From Abelmoschus esculentus (lineage: Eukaryota; Streptophyta; Magnoliopsida; Malvales; Malvaceae), in assembly GCA_035048815.1 (NCBI GenBank), contig JAUCBN010000035.1, positions 4,476,501-4,540,500 of the forward strand: a DNA stretch of 64,000 bases. The letters run 5' to 3'. Below are positions 23,069 through 34,832 of this stretch, piece after piece. How positions within the stretch are numbered: position 1 is the first letter of the stretch; each line of letters starts with the position of its first letter. The position numbers were made by a program, and so were the translations under genes. The notes under the pieces were generated by a model. That model did no database searches, was not told the origin of the DNA, and worked only from the letters and a program-made list of their open reading frames with translations.

Positions 23069-25862
23069 TCACTCCTTTGGTGTCTGAAATGGCTTGTAAG
23101 CCCTGAGGCTGCGAACTAGTCCTTGAATGGATCCAGCTGCAGCCACCAGTGAGACCACCAAGCAAACCCAGCTTAGGATCTTCAACCATACCCACCTGAA
23201 TGAGTACTTTGGTATCTTGGATTGCGCAATGTGCATCTCGATCGGAAAGTAGACCGTTAACGGCCAAAACGATCCTGCTCCGATAAGCCCCAAGAAATCA
23301 TTGAAGAAAGGGAAAATCATTGCTAGCACGGCCGTCACAATAACGTATGCTGTCCTCCATACCAATCGGAAGAAGTTGAGATAGTAAACACCACAGCATG
23401 GGACATTGACAGCATGTTCGGTTGTGATGAACTTGTTGTCAGGATAATGTCTGGAGCACAATTTTTCGACAAAACCGAATAACGGTTGGGCGAAAACCTG
23501 ATATGCACCGATAAGATGGACGGCAATGCAGACATTGGCGAAATCGATCAACCAAAAGGGTTCGTAGAAACCGAACCCTGTAAGGAAATTCCCTGGTGCA
23601 TCGTTTCCAAATGCTGCATATCCGACAACACCACAAAGTACGTAGAATAAAGTGGTCGTCATGACACCGATTCCGCTCGCTCTCTTCATCGACTTGTTCT
23701 CCGGCGGACTTGATTTCAGTGTGTCCTGAAATCATTAAAAAAAGTGAATTTAGAGAGGCTGCACTTTGAATTTTGATATGGGACAAAATAAGTGAAACTC
23801 AGCTACATTGGATGCCACCATCCATTGCTACTTGCTAATAGTTTGATGACAAATTCACAGACAGCAGAGAAAAAGATGGGAATGGAAAGATTACTACAAA
23901 TAGTTTGATGATAAAAAGAATTTTATTATTAGTGAATTCCAGATTTGGGGTTGGAATTCTTACAGTGTGCTGTGCCCACTTAGAATTGTTGGAGAAGAAA
24001 ATAGGCAAAATCCAAGACAACTCACTATCCTACTGAACACATCAAACTCTTAAAAATTAAATTCTAAACAATAACCCTAGTTTCTATATTATAAACCTTA
24101 AACCCTAAAAATACATCTTAATTCTAATTCCCTAAACCTTGATCGCAACTTCTAACCTTAAACCCTAAATCTTAAACATATTATTTTAAAACGAAAACAC
24201 CAAAAAAATAATTCTAAAAACGATTTACACGCGTGAGGTACTATATTTTTCGTAGTTTTTAATAGTGATTATTCAAAAGAGGTCAGCTTTTAAAAAGAAA
24301 CTATTATATTGTTTATAAAAAGAAATATTTTTTAACTTAATCAAATCACATGAAATGTGATTAAGAAAATAATAACTTGTAAGACAATGTTCTTTACAAA
24401 CATAATATAAATAAATTCCAAAAGACTCCATCTCTGAAAATGCAAGTTGCCTTTTTTTTCTAGTTCCTACTACAAAATGGCCCCCACATGTGAGGACCGC
24501 CACCGAGTGGACAATTTCAAGTTTTTCTTTCACTTCTGTCAAGATTCTTACACGTATAACTTCACATGACATGATAAACAAGACTAAAATATATGTCCAA
24601 GCAAGTACCTAACAATCAATAATGTTTAAAATTTATAGTATATTAGAATCTAGACAACGAAATACAATCTGCCATGAATTATTTCAGTGTATAATTCAAC
24701 TTGCCTGAATCTCAACGAGGACGGTGGAGAAAGCATAGGCAAAGGCAATGTCCCCAATAGCTTGGAACGTCCTCCAAACCTTTTCAGAGCCAGACACATC
24801 AACCCCTACTGTCACTCCTGTTAAGCTTGTTGTCCTCACATGTCCAGTCCCACCTAGAGGATGTTGATTTCACATGGGATGGAACAACAGTCAGACATTG
24901 GAGCCAGACAAGTGATTATGAGACTCAATTAGTGCATGGGATTGAGATGAAGTGTTTGTTTGTCTCACCTGCGACTTTGGCAATGGAGAGTCCAAGGCCG
25001 ATGGAGGAGTAAGCGAAAGACATGATGGCAGCTAGGATTGAGAGCCATGAGAGCTCGTGGAAGTTTGGGATTTGGCTGAGGATGATTTGGATGCATGCGA
25101 AGATGATCATGAATGGGTTGTTTGAGGTTTGGCACTTGGCTTCATGTCCATGCTTGTGGAAGCAGTTTGACCTTTTCACCGCCCTGGTTCCAAAAACAAC
25201 AACAACAATCAGTTTCAACTCAAAGTTCCAAATGTCTGGTCCTTATGACTTGTCCTGTAACTGTTACTTACACCATACTGATTGATGCAGTGATTGTATA
25301 ACCAATGGTTACGCCAAGAAGATTTGCATACTGAGCCAATCCACAAAGCTGAACTTTTCTTCCACCTGAACAATCAAATCAACCATTGGTTAATAACAGT
25401 TTGAGCTAACCAAATCAACCATTGTGATGATATGATTACCTAAATAAGCTCTAACAACATCCATGTAGGTGTAGTTTCTTTTTCCATGAACCGGGTCAGG
25501 AGCCCTGTAGCAATCGGCAAGAAGGGTGGAGGTGAAATAGGTGATGAAGGAGAAAATCATGAGCACCGCCGGTCCAGCCACCCAACCCAACTGAGCAATC
25601 GCCCATGCAAGAGATAACACTCCAGATCCAATCACAGCAGTGATAATATGAGCACTTGCAGTGACCCATGTCCCTTCAACAATCAAAATAACTCAACCTC
25701 ACATCCAAAATAATAATAAATTAAAAAAAAATATGATTATGATGAAGAAGAAGAAGCTATACCAGTTCTTTTTGGTCGACCATCATCATCCAAGTTCTTC
25801 TGTGCACCACCATTTTCATAGTCTGCAGTATTTTGCTCAATGAACATGCTGCTTTTCTGCAT
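23069..25862 (-). CDS. AAP6: Amino acid permease, AAP1/6/8 clade (AAP6-like)
   Basis: Six minus-strand exons total 1449 nt, or 482 aa: 25763-25862, 25440-25673, 25272-25365, 24969-25183, 24705-24853 and 23069-23725. AAP6 of Arabidopsis is 481 aa. The N terminus MQKSSMFIEQ followed by DDDGRPKRTGTW, the first helix SAHIITAVIGSGVLSLAW, GKRNYTYMDVVRAYLG, MVAVKRSNCFHKHGH, WRTFQAIGDIAFAYAFS and GFGFYEPFWLIDFANVCIA are family hallmarks. The product is a proton-coupled plasma-membrane importer of neutral and acidic amino acids with about 11 membrane segments, used in phloem and xylem loading and sink supply. The junction after VLVEIQ uses a GC donor (CAG|GCAAGT) at 24704-24703, the only way to keep the conserved EIQ-DTLKSSPPENK sequence in frame. 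The start at 25862 matches family N termini. A leader intron ending near 25890 is likely. The choice among AAP1, AAP6 and AAP8 rests on remembered residues. Confidence 0.93.
24040..24232. mobile_element. TTTAGGG-rich MITE-like element, copy c, inside an AAP intron
   Basis: The complementary-strand version of the family core is visible (aaccctagtttctatattataaacc, aaccctaaaaatacatctt, aattccctaaacc, aaccttaaaccctaaatc). It lies inside the 979-nt intron between exons 5 and 6 of the permease gene. Confidence 0.55.
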
Positions 25863-26540
25863 CCTCACTTCTCTAAATCTGTTTATCACTATAAAGCAAA
25901 GGTTAAAAAGGAGATTTGGTTTTCGGCAAGTGTCCAAATAAAGGGAAGAGAAAACAAACAACACTTGGTTGGTTCCAGAGCCTCTTTAAGAAACGATAAG
26001 CATATATAGATATAGTCTTGGTTGGAGACTGGGGAGTGTAATTACTGGCAGGTTTTGTTCTGGCACAATCGATGGTCTTGGTTGATGGGGTCCCCACAAC
26101 TTTAGGTTCCAGGGAAATTTTGAATGACATGGTAACCATCCATTGTGACGACAACAGCAGCAGCAACGACAACAGATCTCTCTCGTCTTTGCAGTGCTAA
26201 GTTCTGGGTACTGCCAATTTTCCTCCAGAAAGCGTGTAACACACGAAATTATGAAAATTTGGCTTGACCGCTCCACATGGGTTTGTTCCGCCTCTTTATC
26301 ACGGTGGGCTAAATTTTATTTCACTTTTAATCTTAAACTCTATAAACCTTAATTTTTTATTTTTTAATTTAAAATAAAAATATAGAAAAATATACGATTT
26401 GTACTTTCCACGATACGGATAGTGAGGATCAGATTCAAGCAAGCAAAGTTCTTTTTCTATTGTTTTATGCTTTGAAGTGTCCAAATGGGTTCTAACTTCT
26501 AATGGATATGTGTTTGATGGGGTTTTAGCCTCTATAAATG

Positions 26541-26785
26541 TGTAAATCATCTGTCTATTTTTTATTGACTTCGTTTATGTTTTCACTTTAAGTTAGAGAG
26601 TTTAGGATTTTAGGTTATGGATTTTATTAGGAAATTAGAGGTAGGATGTATTTTTAGGGTGTATAGTTTAAGATTTATAATATAGAAAATAAGGGTTTAG
26701 GGTTTAAAATTAGATTTTTTTTAAAAAAAATCAAAGAAGATATGAGAGGAGTCACATAAAAGAGGTAAGAGATTTTTGTTAGACC
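26541..26785. mobile_element. TTTAGGG-rich MITE-like element, copy e
   Basis: It starts gtaaatcatctgtctattttttattg, carries gttagagagtttaggattttagg and gtaggatgtatttttagggtg, and ends aaaagaggtaagagatttttgtt. It is directly followed by copy f. Confidence 0.55.
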
Positions 26786-26789
26786 TGAG

Positions 26790-27038
26790 TGCAAATTATT
26801 TGTCCTTTTCTCATGCCTCTATTTATGCCCCACTTCAAATTAAAGAGTTTAGGTTTAGGGTTTTAGGTTAAGAATTTTGGTTAGGATTAGAGAATTAAGA
26901 GTATGGTGTATTTTTTAAAGTATATAATTTAAAATTTAAAATATAGAAAATAAAAATATAAGATTTAAAATTAGATTTTTTAAAAAAATTAAAAAAGACA
27001 CACACACAAAAAAAAAGAGGTAAGAGATTTTTATTACC
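26790..27038. mobile_element. TTTAGGG-rich MITE-like element, copy f
   Basis: The internal order matches copy e (tttaggtttagggttttagg, gagaattaagagtatggtgta, tagaaaataa) and it ends gaggtaagagatttttatta. A short CA/A-rich run (cacacacacaaaaaaaa) near 27000 is peculiar to this copy. Confidence 0.55.
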
Positions 27039-27174
27039 TAATCCTTCCCAAACTTTCAAATGTGACGTAAATATAGCAAGTTTTACAGTTCATTTTTAAA
27101 ACATCAAGATATTCGCAAACGACTAGAAAGTTTTAGAATTAAATAAGAATGTTTCTTGAAAGGTTAAAAGAACG

Positions 27175-27705
27175 GCGTAAATCAATTATTTCTTTCTTAT
27201 ATTTTTATTCGTATTTTTATTTTGAATTAGAGAATTTAGGGTATAAGATTTAAGGTTTAAGATTAAAGGTTATAATTAAGATTTAGGGAATTAGAGGTTA
27301 AATATATTTTTTAGGATATAAGATTTAAAAAATAAGGGTTTTAAGGTTTTAAATTTAATTTTTTAGAAATTTTCAATAGAAGATATGACTTAAGGCATGA
27401 TAAAGAGTCAAAGTATTTTTACCCTAAAAGAACACGATAATAGAGAAATTGAAGTAAAAGTTTTCTACTTCTTTATCATGCTTTCATTCATACATCCTAT
27501 TAAAAACATCTAAAAAATTAAATTTTAAACTCTAACCATTATTTTCTATATCCTAAATCTCAAACCCTAAAAATATACCCTACCTCTAATTCCCTAAACC
27601 CAAACCACAACCCCTAACCTAGAACTCTAAATCCTACACCTTAAACTCTCTAATTTAAAAGGAAGACACAAATAAAAACATGACAAAGAAGTAGATGATT
27701 TACAC
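27175..27705. mobile_element. Two TTTAGGG-rich MITE-like copies (g and h) in head-to-head arrangement
   Basis: Copy g (about 27175-27423) is in the plus orientation. Copy h (about 27451-27705) is its reverse complement, with cctaaatctcaaaccctaaaa, taccctacctctaattccctaaaccc and a terminal gaagtagatgatttacacc. Together they form a large imperfect inverted repeat with a spacer of about 30 bp. Confidence 0.6.
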
Positions 27706-28784
27706 CCAAAAAATTATTATATAATTTCGCTAACATTATCATTTATAATTTTATCTTATAAATTTACTTATTTAATAATATATAATTAAACTAAAATATG
27801 TTATTAAATAAAATTATAAACAATATAATAAATCAGATTTATCTAATAATTTTTTACAATAACATTATCTAATAATTCATACGTCAGATAGGACTTCTTC
27901 AAAATGCATTTAACTACAATTATTGAATCCAATGTCCAAAATTGGAAAATCATACTTGAAACAAAAAAATAATAATTTTAATATTATATTTTTATTGAAT
28001 ATTAATTTTAATATAATAATTTATGAAAATTATTTTTAAATTTATTTATAATTTTACAAAAATAATCAAAGTCATTCAACTTCAACTTGAGAAATATGTT
28101 TAATAAGTTTTATAAAGTATTTTTGAATTAATCAAATATTTTTTAAAGTGTTTTTAGTAAAAAATAAAATTTTAGTATTGGTACCCTAACCTTTGGTATC
28201 GATACTCAGACAATCGTATTTATATACCTTGGCACCGTAGCAATATGTCCTTTTTTTAAGTATTTTAAATTTCAGTAAGCGATTCGAGTATCAATAATGG
28301 ATTCTAAGTACTAAAAGGGACCATATTGATACTATGTAACGAGTAGCGATACACCTAACTTTATTTTATGTAACAATTTTATCTTTATTGAGTAGGTATC
28401 GATATCAAGATTCGTGTATTGATATTCATTGACCAAAATAACATTTAATGTTAAAAATAAAGTCTTCAATAGCTCTAGTTAATCTCCAAACGGTTAATAA
28501 CGGTGAAGTCATTAAAGAACAAAAAAGATATCTCAAGTAGCTCTAAACGTAAAGCATGAACAGAGTTATGTTTTGAGGTTAAGGATAAAACGTAAATATT
28601 TAAAAATAAAAATAATAAATTAAAAAATAAACTAATTTTTAAGACATTATATAAAAGAACCAAAGTAAAAAAAAATATCCTTATAAATGCCTCCGTCTCT
28701 GATCTAAGGTGTCCATAGAACGAGTATACATTAAAATTTTGATCTTTATATTTAAAATATTTTTATGTTAGATTTAAGTTAATA

Positions 28785-28955
28785 TATTTTTAAATCAATT
28801 ATAGTGATTACATGTAATATCTATTTTAGAATATATTTTTAATTATTAAATATTAATTTTTTAAATATTGTACTATAAATATTAGTGTTCGAATTCTTGA
28901 TTTTTAGAAATAATAATTGTTCACTTAACCACTAAAACAAGATAGTTCGTATAAT
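28785..28955 (-). repeat. tRNA-derived SINE-like copy
   Basis: Read on the minus strand it has TAGTGGTTAAGTGAACAATTATT and a B-box-like GAATTCGAACAC, then an AT-rich body ending in tgtaatcactataatt. Copies with the same order of words are at 55797-55946 and 58432-58578. It is old and diverged, with no TSD seen. Confidence 0.45.
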
Positions 28956-29356
28956 TTGAACTAATATTTAACACTCAAATTTATGTCAAACCTAATAAAA
29001 AATATTTAATTAATATGATATTAATACTTTTAGTACTTAATTAAATATTTTAAATTAATTTAAATATAAATATGGTTTAAGATCGTTTTATATAAACTAA
29101 AAACTTAGAATATATTGTTGTTGCACGTATACCGGTGTCGGAAGACATGGATTAAGGTTATAAAAATTGGTTAGATTTCAGACAGATGTAATAACAATAT
29201 GAGTCAAAGTTATTTTGTGGGCAATTTCAACGTTCTTTGGATATTTGATATATGATTTTTGTAGGATCAATTAAAAAACGATGGTTGATAACATAAATGA
29301 CACTTTAATTAAAGCCATACGCTACAATTATTGGTGAGATGTTATGATATTAATAA

Positions 29357-30063
29357 GGGTATAAATTGTTTATTTTTTATGTTTTGTTTGTATTTTTATT
29401 TTAAATTAAAAGGTTTAGGGTTTAGAGTTTAAGGTTAGAAGTTATAGTTAGGGTTTAGAGAATTAGAGGTAGGATATATTTTTAGGGTTAGGGTTTAGAG
29501 TTTAAAGTTTAGGGTTAGAGGTTATGGTTAGGTTTTGGGGAATTAAGGTAGGGTGTATTTTTAAGGTTAGGGTTTAAAGTTTAGGGTTTAAGATTAAGGG
29601 TTATGGTTTGAAAAATTAGGAGTAGGGTGTATTTTTAGAGTTAGGGTTTAGAGTTTAAAGTTTAAGGTTAGGGGTTATGGTTAGGTTTGGGGAATTAGTG
29701 GTAGAGTGTATTTTTTAAGGTTAGAGTTTAGAGTTTAAGGTTAGGGGTTATGGTTATGGTTTAGGAAATTAGAGGTAGGGTGTGTTTTTAGGGTTAGGCT
29801 TTAGAGTTTAGAGTTTAGAGTTTAAGGTTAGGGGTTATGGTTATGGTTTAGGAAATTAGAGGTAGGGTGTGTTTTTAGGGTTAGGCTTTAGAGTTTAGAG
29901 TTTAGAGTTTAAGGTTAGGGGTTATGGTTTGGGAAATTAGTGGTAGGGTGTATTTTTTATGGGTAAGATTTAGGGTTTAAGATATAAAAATAAGGGTTAT
30001 GATTTAAAATTCATTTTAAAAAAATTAAAAAATACATGATAAAAAATCGATAATTTTTACTCA
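29357..30063. repeat. Expanded TTTAGGG-rich element (copy i) with internal ~110-bp tandem units
   Basis: The outer termini match the small MITE-like family (ataaattgtttattttttatg at the left, cgataatttttactcatt at the right). The core phrase (ggttaggggttatggttagggttt, gaattagaggtagggtgtatttttagggttagg) is repeated six or seven times, giving a ~700-bp element instead of ~240 bp. The repeated words resemble the plant telomere heptamer TTTAGGG but are irregular. Confidence 0.75.
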
Positions 30064-32320
30064 TTAACGAACATATGATATTTTAACATACCAATTACGT
30101 AGTTATATAATATTTTTTAAAATTTAAAATATTATATTTTAAATCTTAAATTTTAAACTTTAAATCGAAGTTTAAAACTTAAAATTTATATTTAATATTA
30201 AATGTTATAATAGTGGTAAAATTTGAAGTAAAAGATTGAGAAGGTTAACTTATTTTTCTAAATTGAAGGTTTAAATATAATTTTAAAAAATAAATTAATT
30301 AAAATCTTTAATAATTCTGAGAAATTTAATAAAAATATAAATAAATTTTAACTAAAATATGTAAAATTCTAATATAAATTTTAAAATTTTTGAGGAACTA
30401 TTTTTTTAATTTTAAAAATAATCTAAAACCTTTTAAAAATTTTAAACTTAAAAAATTAAATTTATCTTATAACATAAAATACTAAACTTTAAATTAGTCC
30501 TTTAAACTTTAAATTTATATAACCGAAATTTTACATAACTTATGATTCCCTTTTTAATTAAATAATTGATCTCTCGCCTCCCAATATCAAAATAACAATG
30601 TTTTCAGAAAAAAACAAAAAAATATTAATTAGTGATATGAGATGCTGCTATTATTGACTTGAGTCTAACCGACTCAATTTTGCTGACTTCAAACAAGGTT
30701 GAAAATATGCAACTAAAATACAAATATATAAATATTAAATTAAATTATAAATATTAGTGTGTTGAAATTATGTACCTATGGGTCTTTAAATATGGTCTAT
30801 GGGTCTTTAATTCATATACTTATCCTACTTAAACAAAAACAATGGGTCACCTGTGGCACGGCAGAGGATTCATTAGGAAAAAGACAAACAAAATTCTCAA
30901 CCACTTCTAGTATATATCATGGTATAATTATCTCTAATTTGCATCGGGAGGATTTCTTTATATCAAAATTAATATTTTTATCAAAATAATTATATATTTT
31001 TAAAATAATATCTACGAATCATAATAATAAAATGAGGTCTGTTTTATTTTAATGGAATAATTGGTGTCCAATTATTGAGAGGAAATGATGACATAGGTGG
31101 ACTGACTTGATTAAATTGATAATTGAGTCGTCATGTTTGATCTTGCTTTGACGAGTACCAAATTCATACTTTAACTATAAACTTAGTTATAAAAACGGAT
31201 ATACAATTTTATGTTATAGTGATAAAGTTATAAAGTTTTAAAAATATAAATTATAAAATTTTTGATGAATATAATTAATTTTTTAATAAAAATATAAAAA
31301 TAAATAATGTTTAGATTATATATATATATTTTTATAAATATCACTCAATTTTTATTAAATCATTAAAAAAATTATAATTATATCACAATTAAGAAATAAA
31401 ATAATTGGATTGAACAATCTAAAGACTTTTACAACCCAAAACAAAGAAAAATAAAAATTTTATACAAATAAGTACACCGTTAAATTCAGAAGCTTCATGA
31501 ATCTCTTTGTCTCTGTCCAAACGAGACGCATACGAATAAAAGAGTTGTAGACAATCTAAACTGTCATGCAAAAACTACCGTTACCCAAGACTGATCTCAT
31601 CAGCAAACGATCATCAACCGAGTGAGGATAAATCTTTTTAAGTGGACATCGATAAAAACATAAATCAGAAAATTAACATTAATTGAATCTCTGTGTGAAC
31701 AACAAACGATTGTTAAGTTATGCTGAAACATGTCGTAAAGACAAATAAATCAAATTATAAAAAAATATATCATAAAGACAAAAAAAACGTGTCATAAAAA
31801 TAAAAATAACGTGTTATAAAAACAAAGATTCTTATTAAATTAAAAAAAATAAAAAATAAATTTTATAATCAATGATTAATATTAAAATTAATTATCGACC
31901 ACCGAGTAAAAGAATTATCACATTCCACGCGTCGTGTATGCATGAGAGCTTGAAAGGCTGCCATTGGACATTTTGGGCGGAACCAACCCATCTATGTCAA
32001 CCAAAGGACAGATCCGAGACGGGACATTATTAGAGTGTGAGGTCACGATTAGGACGTGTTTGATATTATTTTTTAAAATATAATAAAAATATTTTATACA
32101 ATTATTAAAAATTTAGAATTATTATAAATATAAATTTTAAAAATATAAATAAAAACTAGAATGATTATATGAATGGTGAAACTGAAGGGAATCCTTGCCA
32201 CCGATCACCCTTTGTGCCCACCCTGTCTTTTTTGTCCTAACCAAATATCAAAAAGATCTCATTAATATAGATTATATGTGAAGACCTGGACAACATCGAT
32301 TTCAAAATACGTTTTTATAG
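30064..32320. other. AT-rich intergenic sequence
   Basis: I find no supported gene. The small open frame near 30759-30989 has no family resemblance and no splice partners. A more GC-balanced patch at 31915-32045 is unexplained. Confidence 0.4.
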
Positions 32321-32329
32321 TCATCGGGG

Positions 32330-32455
32330 TATGTTGTATTTTATTATTTTTAATCGGATATAATGGTATAAGATAGATATTAATATTCGAATCTGTGATC
32401 ATCAAAAATTATAACAATTTTTTAATCACCGAGGTAAGATAGTTCGTGCATATTT
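32330..32455 (-). repeat. Possible SINE-like fragment
   Basis: On the minus strand, GCACGAACTATCTTACCTCGGTGATTAA is followed by a B-box-like AGATTCGAATATTAATATC. This resembles the tRNA-like heads at 28785-28955 and 58432-58578. The copy is short and diverged. Confidence 0.3.
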
Positions 32456-32802
32456 TTATTATAATAATTGGTATAATATATATTATTTATATCTTTTTAA
32501 TTTTTATACTCATAAATTAAAAATATTAAATATTTAAAAATATATAATTTATGTGTTTTCAAATATTATATTAATAATATATTAATTAAAATAAAATTAT
32601 TTGATATTTATTTAATAAATTATTAATAATAAATTTCGTAATTTAAGAAAATCTCATTCTAGATAGATATGACAAAGAGTAATGCAACGAATAGAAGTCC
32701 ATAGGACCATAATGCTACTAAAAGATAATGTTTAAATAATTATATCTTAAATATATTTATATTTATATAATAGTTGAATTAAAGGTGAAGCCATCTTGGT
32801 AT

Positions 32803-33225
32803 TAGGGATGGACACGAAATCTGAATTTAATAGTTTTTTTATCTGATTTAATTTAGTTAAGTATGATTTATAATAAAAAATTTAGGTTTAAATTTGAGTG
32901 GGGTTCAAATTTCAAATAAAAGTTTTTGATTCAAATATGAGATTAATAAAACAATTTTTAATATGATTTTAAAGATATTTATAACAATGATGTTTCCTTA
33001 TATGTTTTTTATTAAATTAAATTACTAAAATTATATTTCTTAAATTAAATCATTAAAATTTTATTTTTTTATAATTAAATCAAATTTTATTTTTTATAAT
33101 TTAGTCTCTAAAATTTTAAAAAATAATAGTTTGGATCGGGTCGAGTTTTAAAATTTAAAACTCAAGTTGGGTTGAATGACGGGTGTATAAAAAATCTGAC
33201 TCGATCCGACTCGTATTCATCTTTA
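32803..33225. mobile_element. Degenerate hAT-like element
   Basis: The left end TAGGGATGGACACG and right end CGTATTCATCTTTA are imperfect inverted repeats. The flanks CTTGGTAT (32795-32802) and CTTGATAC (33226-33233) agree at six of eight positions, the size made by hAT insertion. Non-coding and AT-rich, with gggtcgag and ctcgatccg words next to the ends. Confidence 0.5.
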
Positions 33226-33529
33226 CTTGATACTTTACTTTTTCTTTTTCATCTTCCTATTCGAGCTTAAAGTTTAAAGTATATTCTTCGAGTGTTTAAG
33301 GAAGAATCTCATCTTGGTGATTGATTATTTTTTTGTTTAAGATCTATAAACTAAGTTAAAGGCCCAATAAATCTCGTAAGATATAAAATAAATTATAAAA
33401 ATTAAGAAAAATCCACAAACTAAGATAAAAGGGAACAAAAATCACCAAATCTTTAGCTCTGCGTGTCACATTATTAACAAAAAAATCAGTTGGTTTTACA
33501 AAAAAAAAGGTAAATTACATGTTAAGTAT

Positions 33530-34450
33530 GTTAAATTTTTATTTTTGTTTAATTTAGTCATAAAAATCTTTATTGAACTTAAAATTGACTCAAAATTCTT
33601 TCTAATTTTTATAATAATTCAATATTTTTAATATAATGATACTTTTTTCAATTTAGTCTTTAAATATTTATTTAACTTAAAATTGACCCTTATTTCTTTA
33701 TAATTTATTATAGTATTTTAAGTATAATTATATTATTGTTAAATTAGTCTAAAATCTATATTTACCTTGACATTGACCCCTATTTTTTATAATTTTTATA
33801 ATTTAGTATGATACTTTAATTTTTTAATAATATTTTATTTAAATTAGTCCAAAAATATTTATTTAACCTGAAATTAGCCCTGATTTATTTTTAATTTTTA
33901 TAATTTAGTTTAATATTTTAAACACAATATACTTTTGTTTATTTTACTCTTAAAAATATTTATTTAACCCAGAATTAACCTTAATTTCTTTTTAATCTAT
34001 AGTTTAATCCAATATTTTAAATATAATTATATTTTTATTCAATTTAGTTCTCAAAATATTTATTAAACCCAAAATTAATCCAAAAAATTATAATCTTTAT
34101 AATATAGTTTAATATTTTAACATAATTATATTTTTATTCAATTTAGTTTTAAAATATTTTTATTTAACTTGGACTTAACCCCAGTTTTTTATAGTTGGTT
34201 TAATTTAGTTCAATATTTTTAATGTTATGTTTTTTTTTTAATTTTTGTTCTAAAAAATCTTTATATAACCCGAAATTGATCACTCTCTATTTCTATTTTT
34301 TTATAATTTATTTTTATAAATTTAATTCAATTATATTTTTAATTATTTTAGTTCTAAAATCTTTATTTAACTCGAAATTGATCTCTTTTCTTTATAATTT
34401 TATAATTTAGTCCAAATATTTTAAATATAAGTATTTTTTATTTAGTCCAA
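33530..34450. repeat. Degenerate ~100-bp tandem array, about nine units
   Basis: The phrase aatttagtc...aatatttatttaac..gaaattgacc recurs at about 33551, 33650, 33739, 33840, 33941, 34040, 34140, 34240 and 34345, an average spacing near 100 bp. Units have diverged strongly. It ends about 380 bp below the RLK7-like stop codon. Confidence 0.7.
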
Positions 34451-34832
34451 ATAATTTAATCAAAGCCGCCACCACCTGTATGGCCCTGATATCCAAAGAT
34501 CAAATAATTAAAACCATAATGGAGCGAATAAGACGAGGCTTTTTAGAATCCAAACGTTGTACACGTTTTTCATTCTATGTTCCATGCGACATGAAGTAGC
34601 TAAGTTGGTTCACACCAATCAGTGACTCAAATATTACATTTTATTGTCCCATTTCAGAACATTATTTTGGCAAGATTAGCTCAAGAAACTCACAGTTCTT
34701 GCATCTTCACATGTCCAGGGAACCACATCCCACATCGCTCAGAAAATATTACACCCGGGAAAAAATAGAGTTGTTAATATGTTACAGAAGTGCTAATTAC
34801 TGTAATATGACTATGCTTCTTAGCTGAATCCA

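Noticed and set aside
23052..23267. Alternative minus-strand frame at the end of the permease gene
   Set aside because: Out-of-frame overlap with the conserved C-terminal AAP sequence.
29357..30063. Interstitial telomere tract
   Set aside because: TTTAGGG-like words are irregular and embedded in a longer ~110-bp unit shared with a MITE-like family, not a heptamer array.
30759..30989. 76-aa open frame as a gene
   Set aside because: No family resemblance, no promoter or splice context, and isolated in AT-rich sequence.
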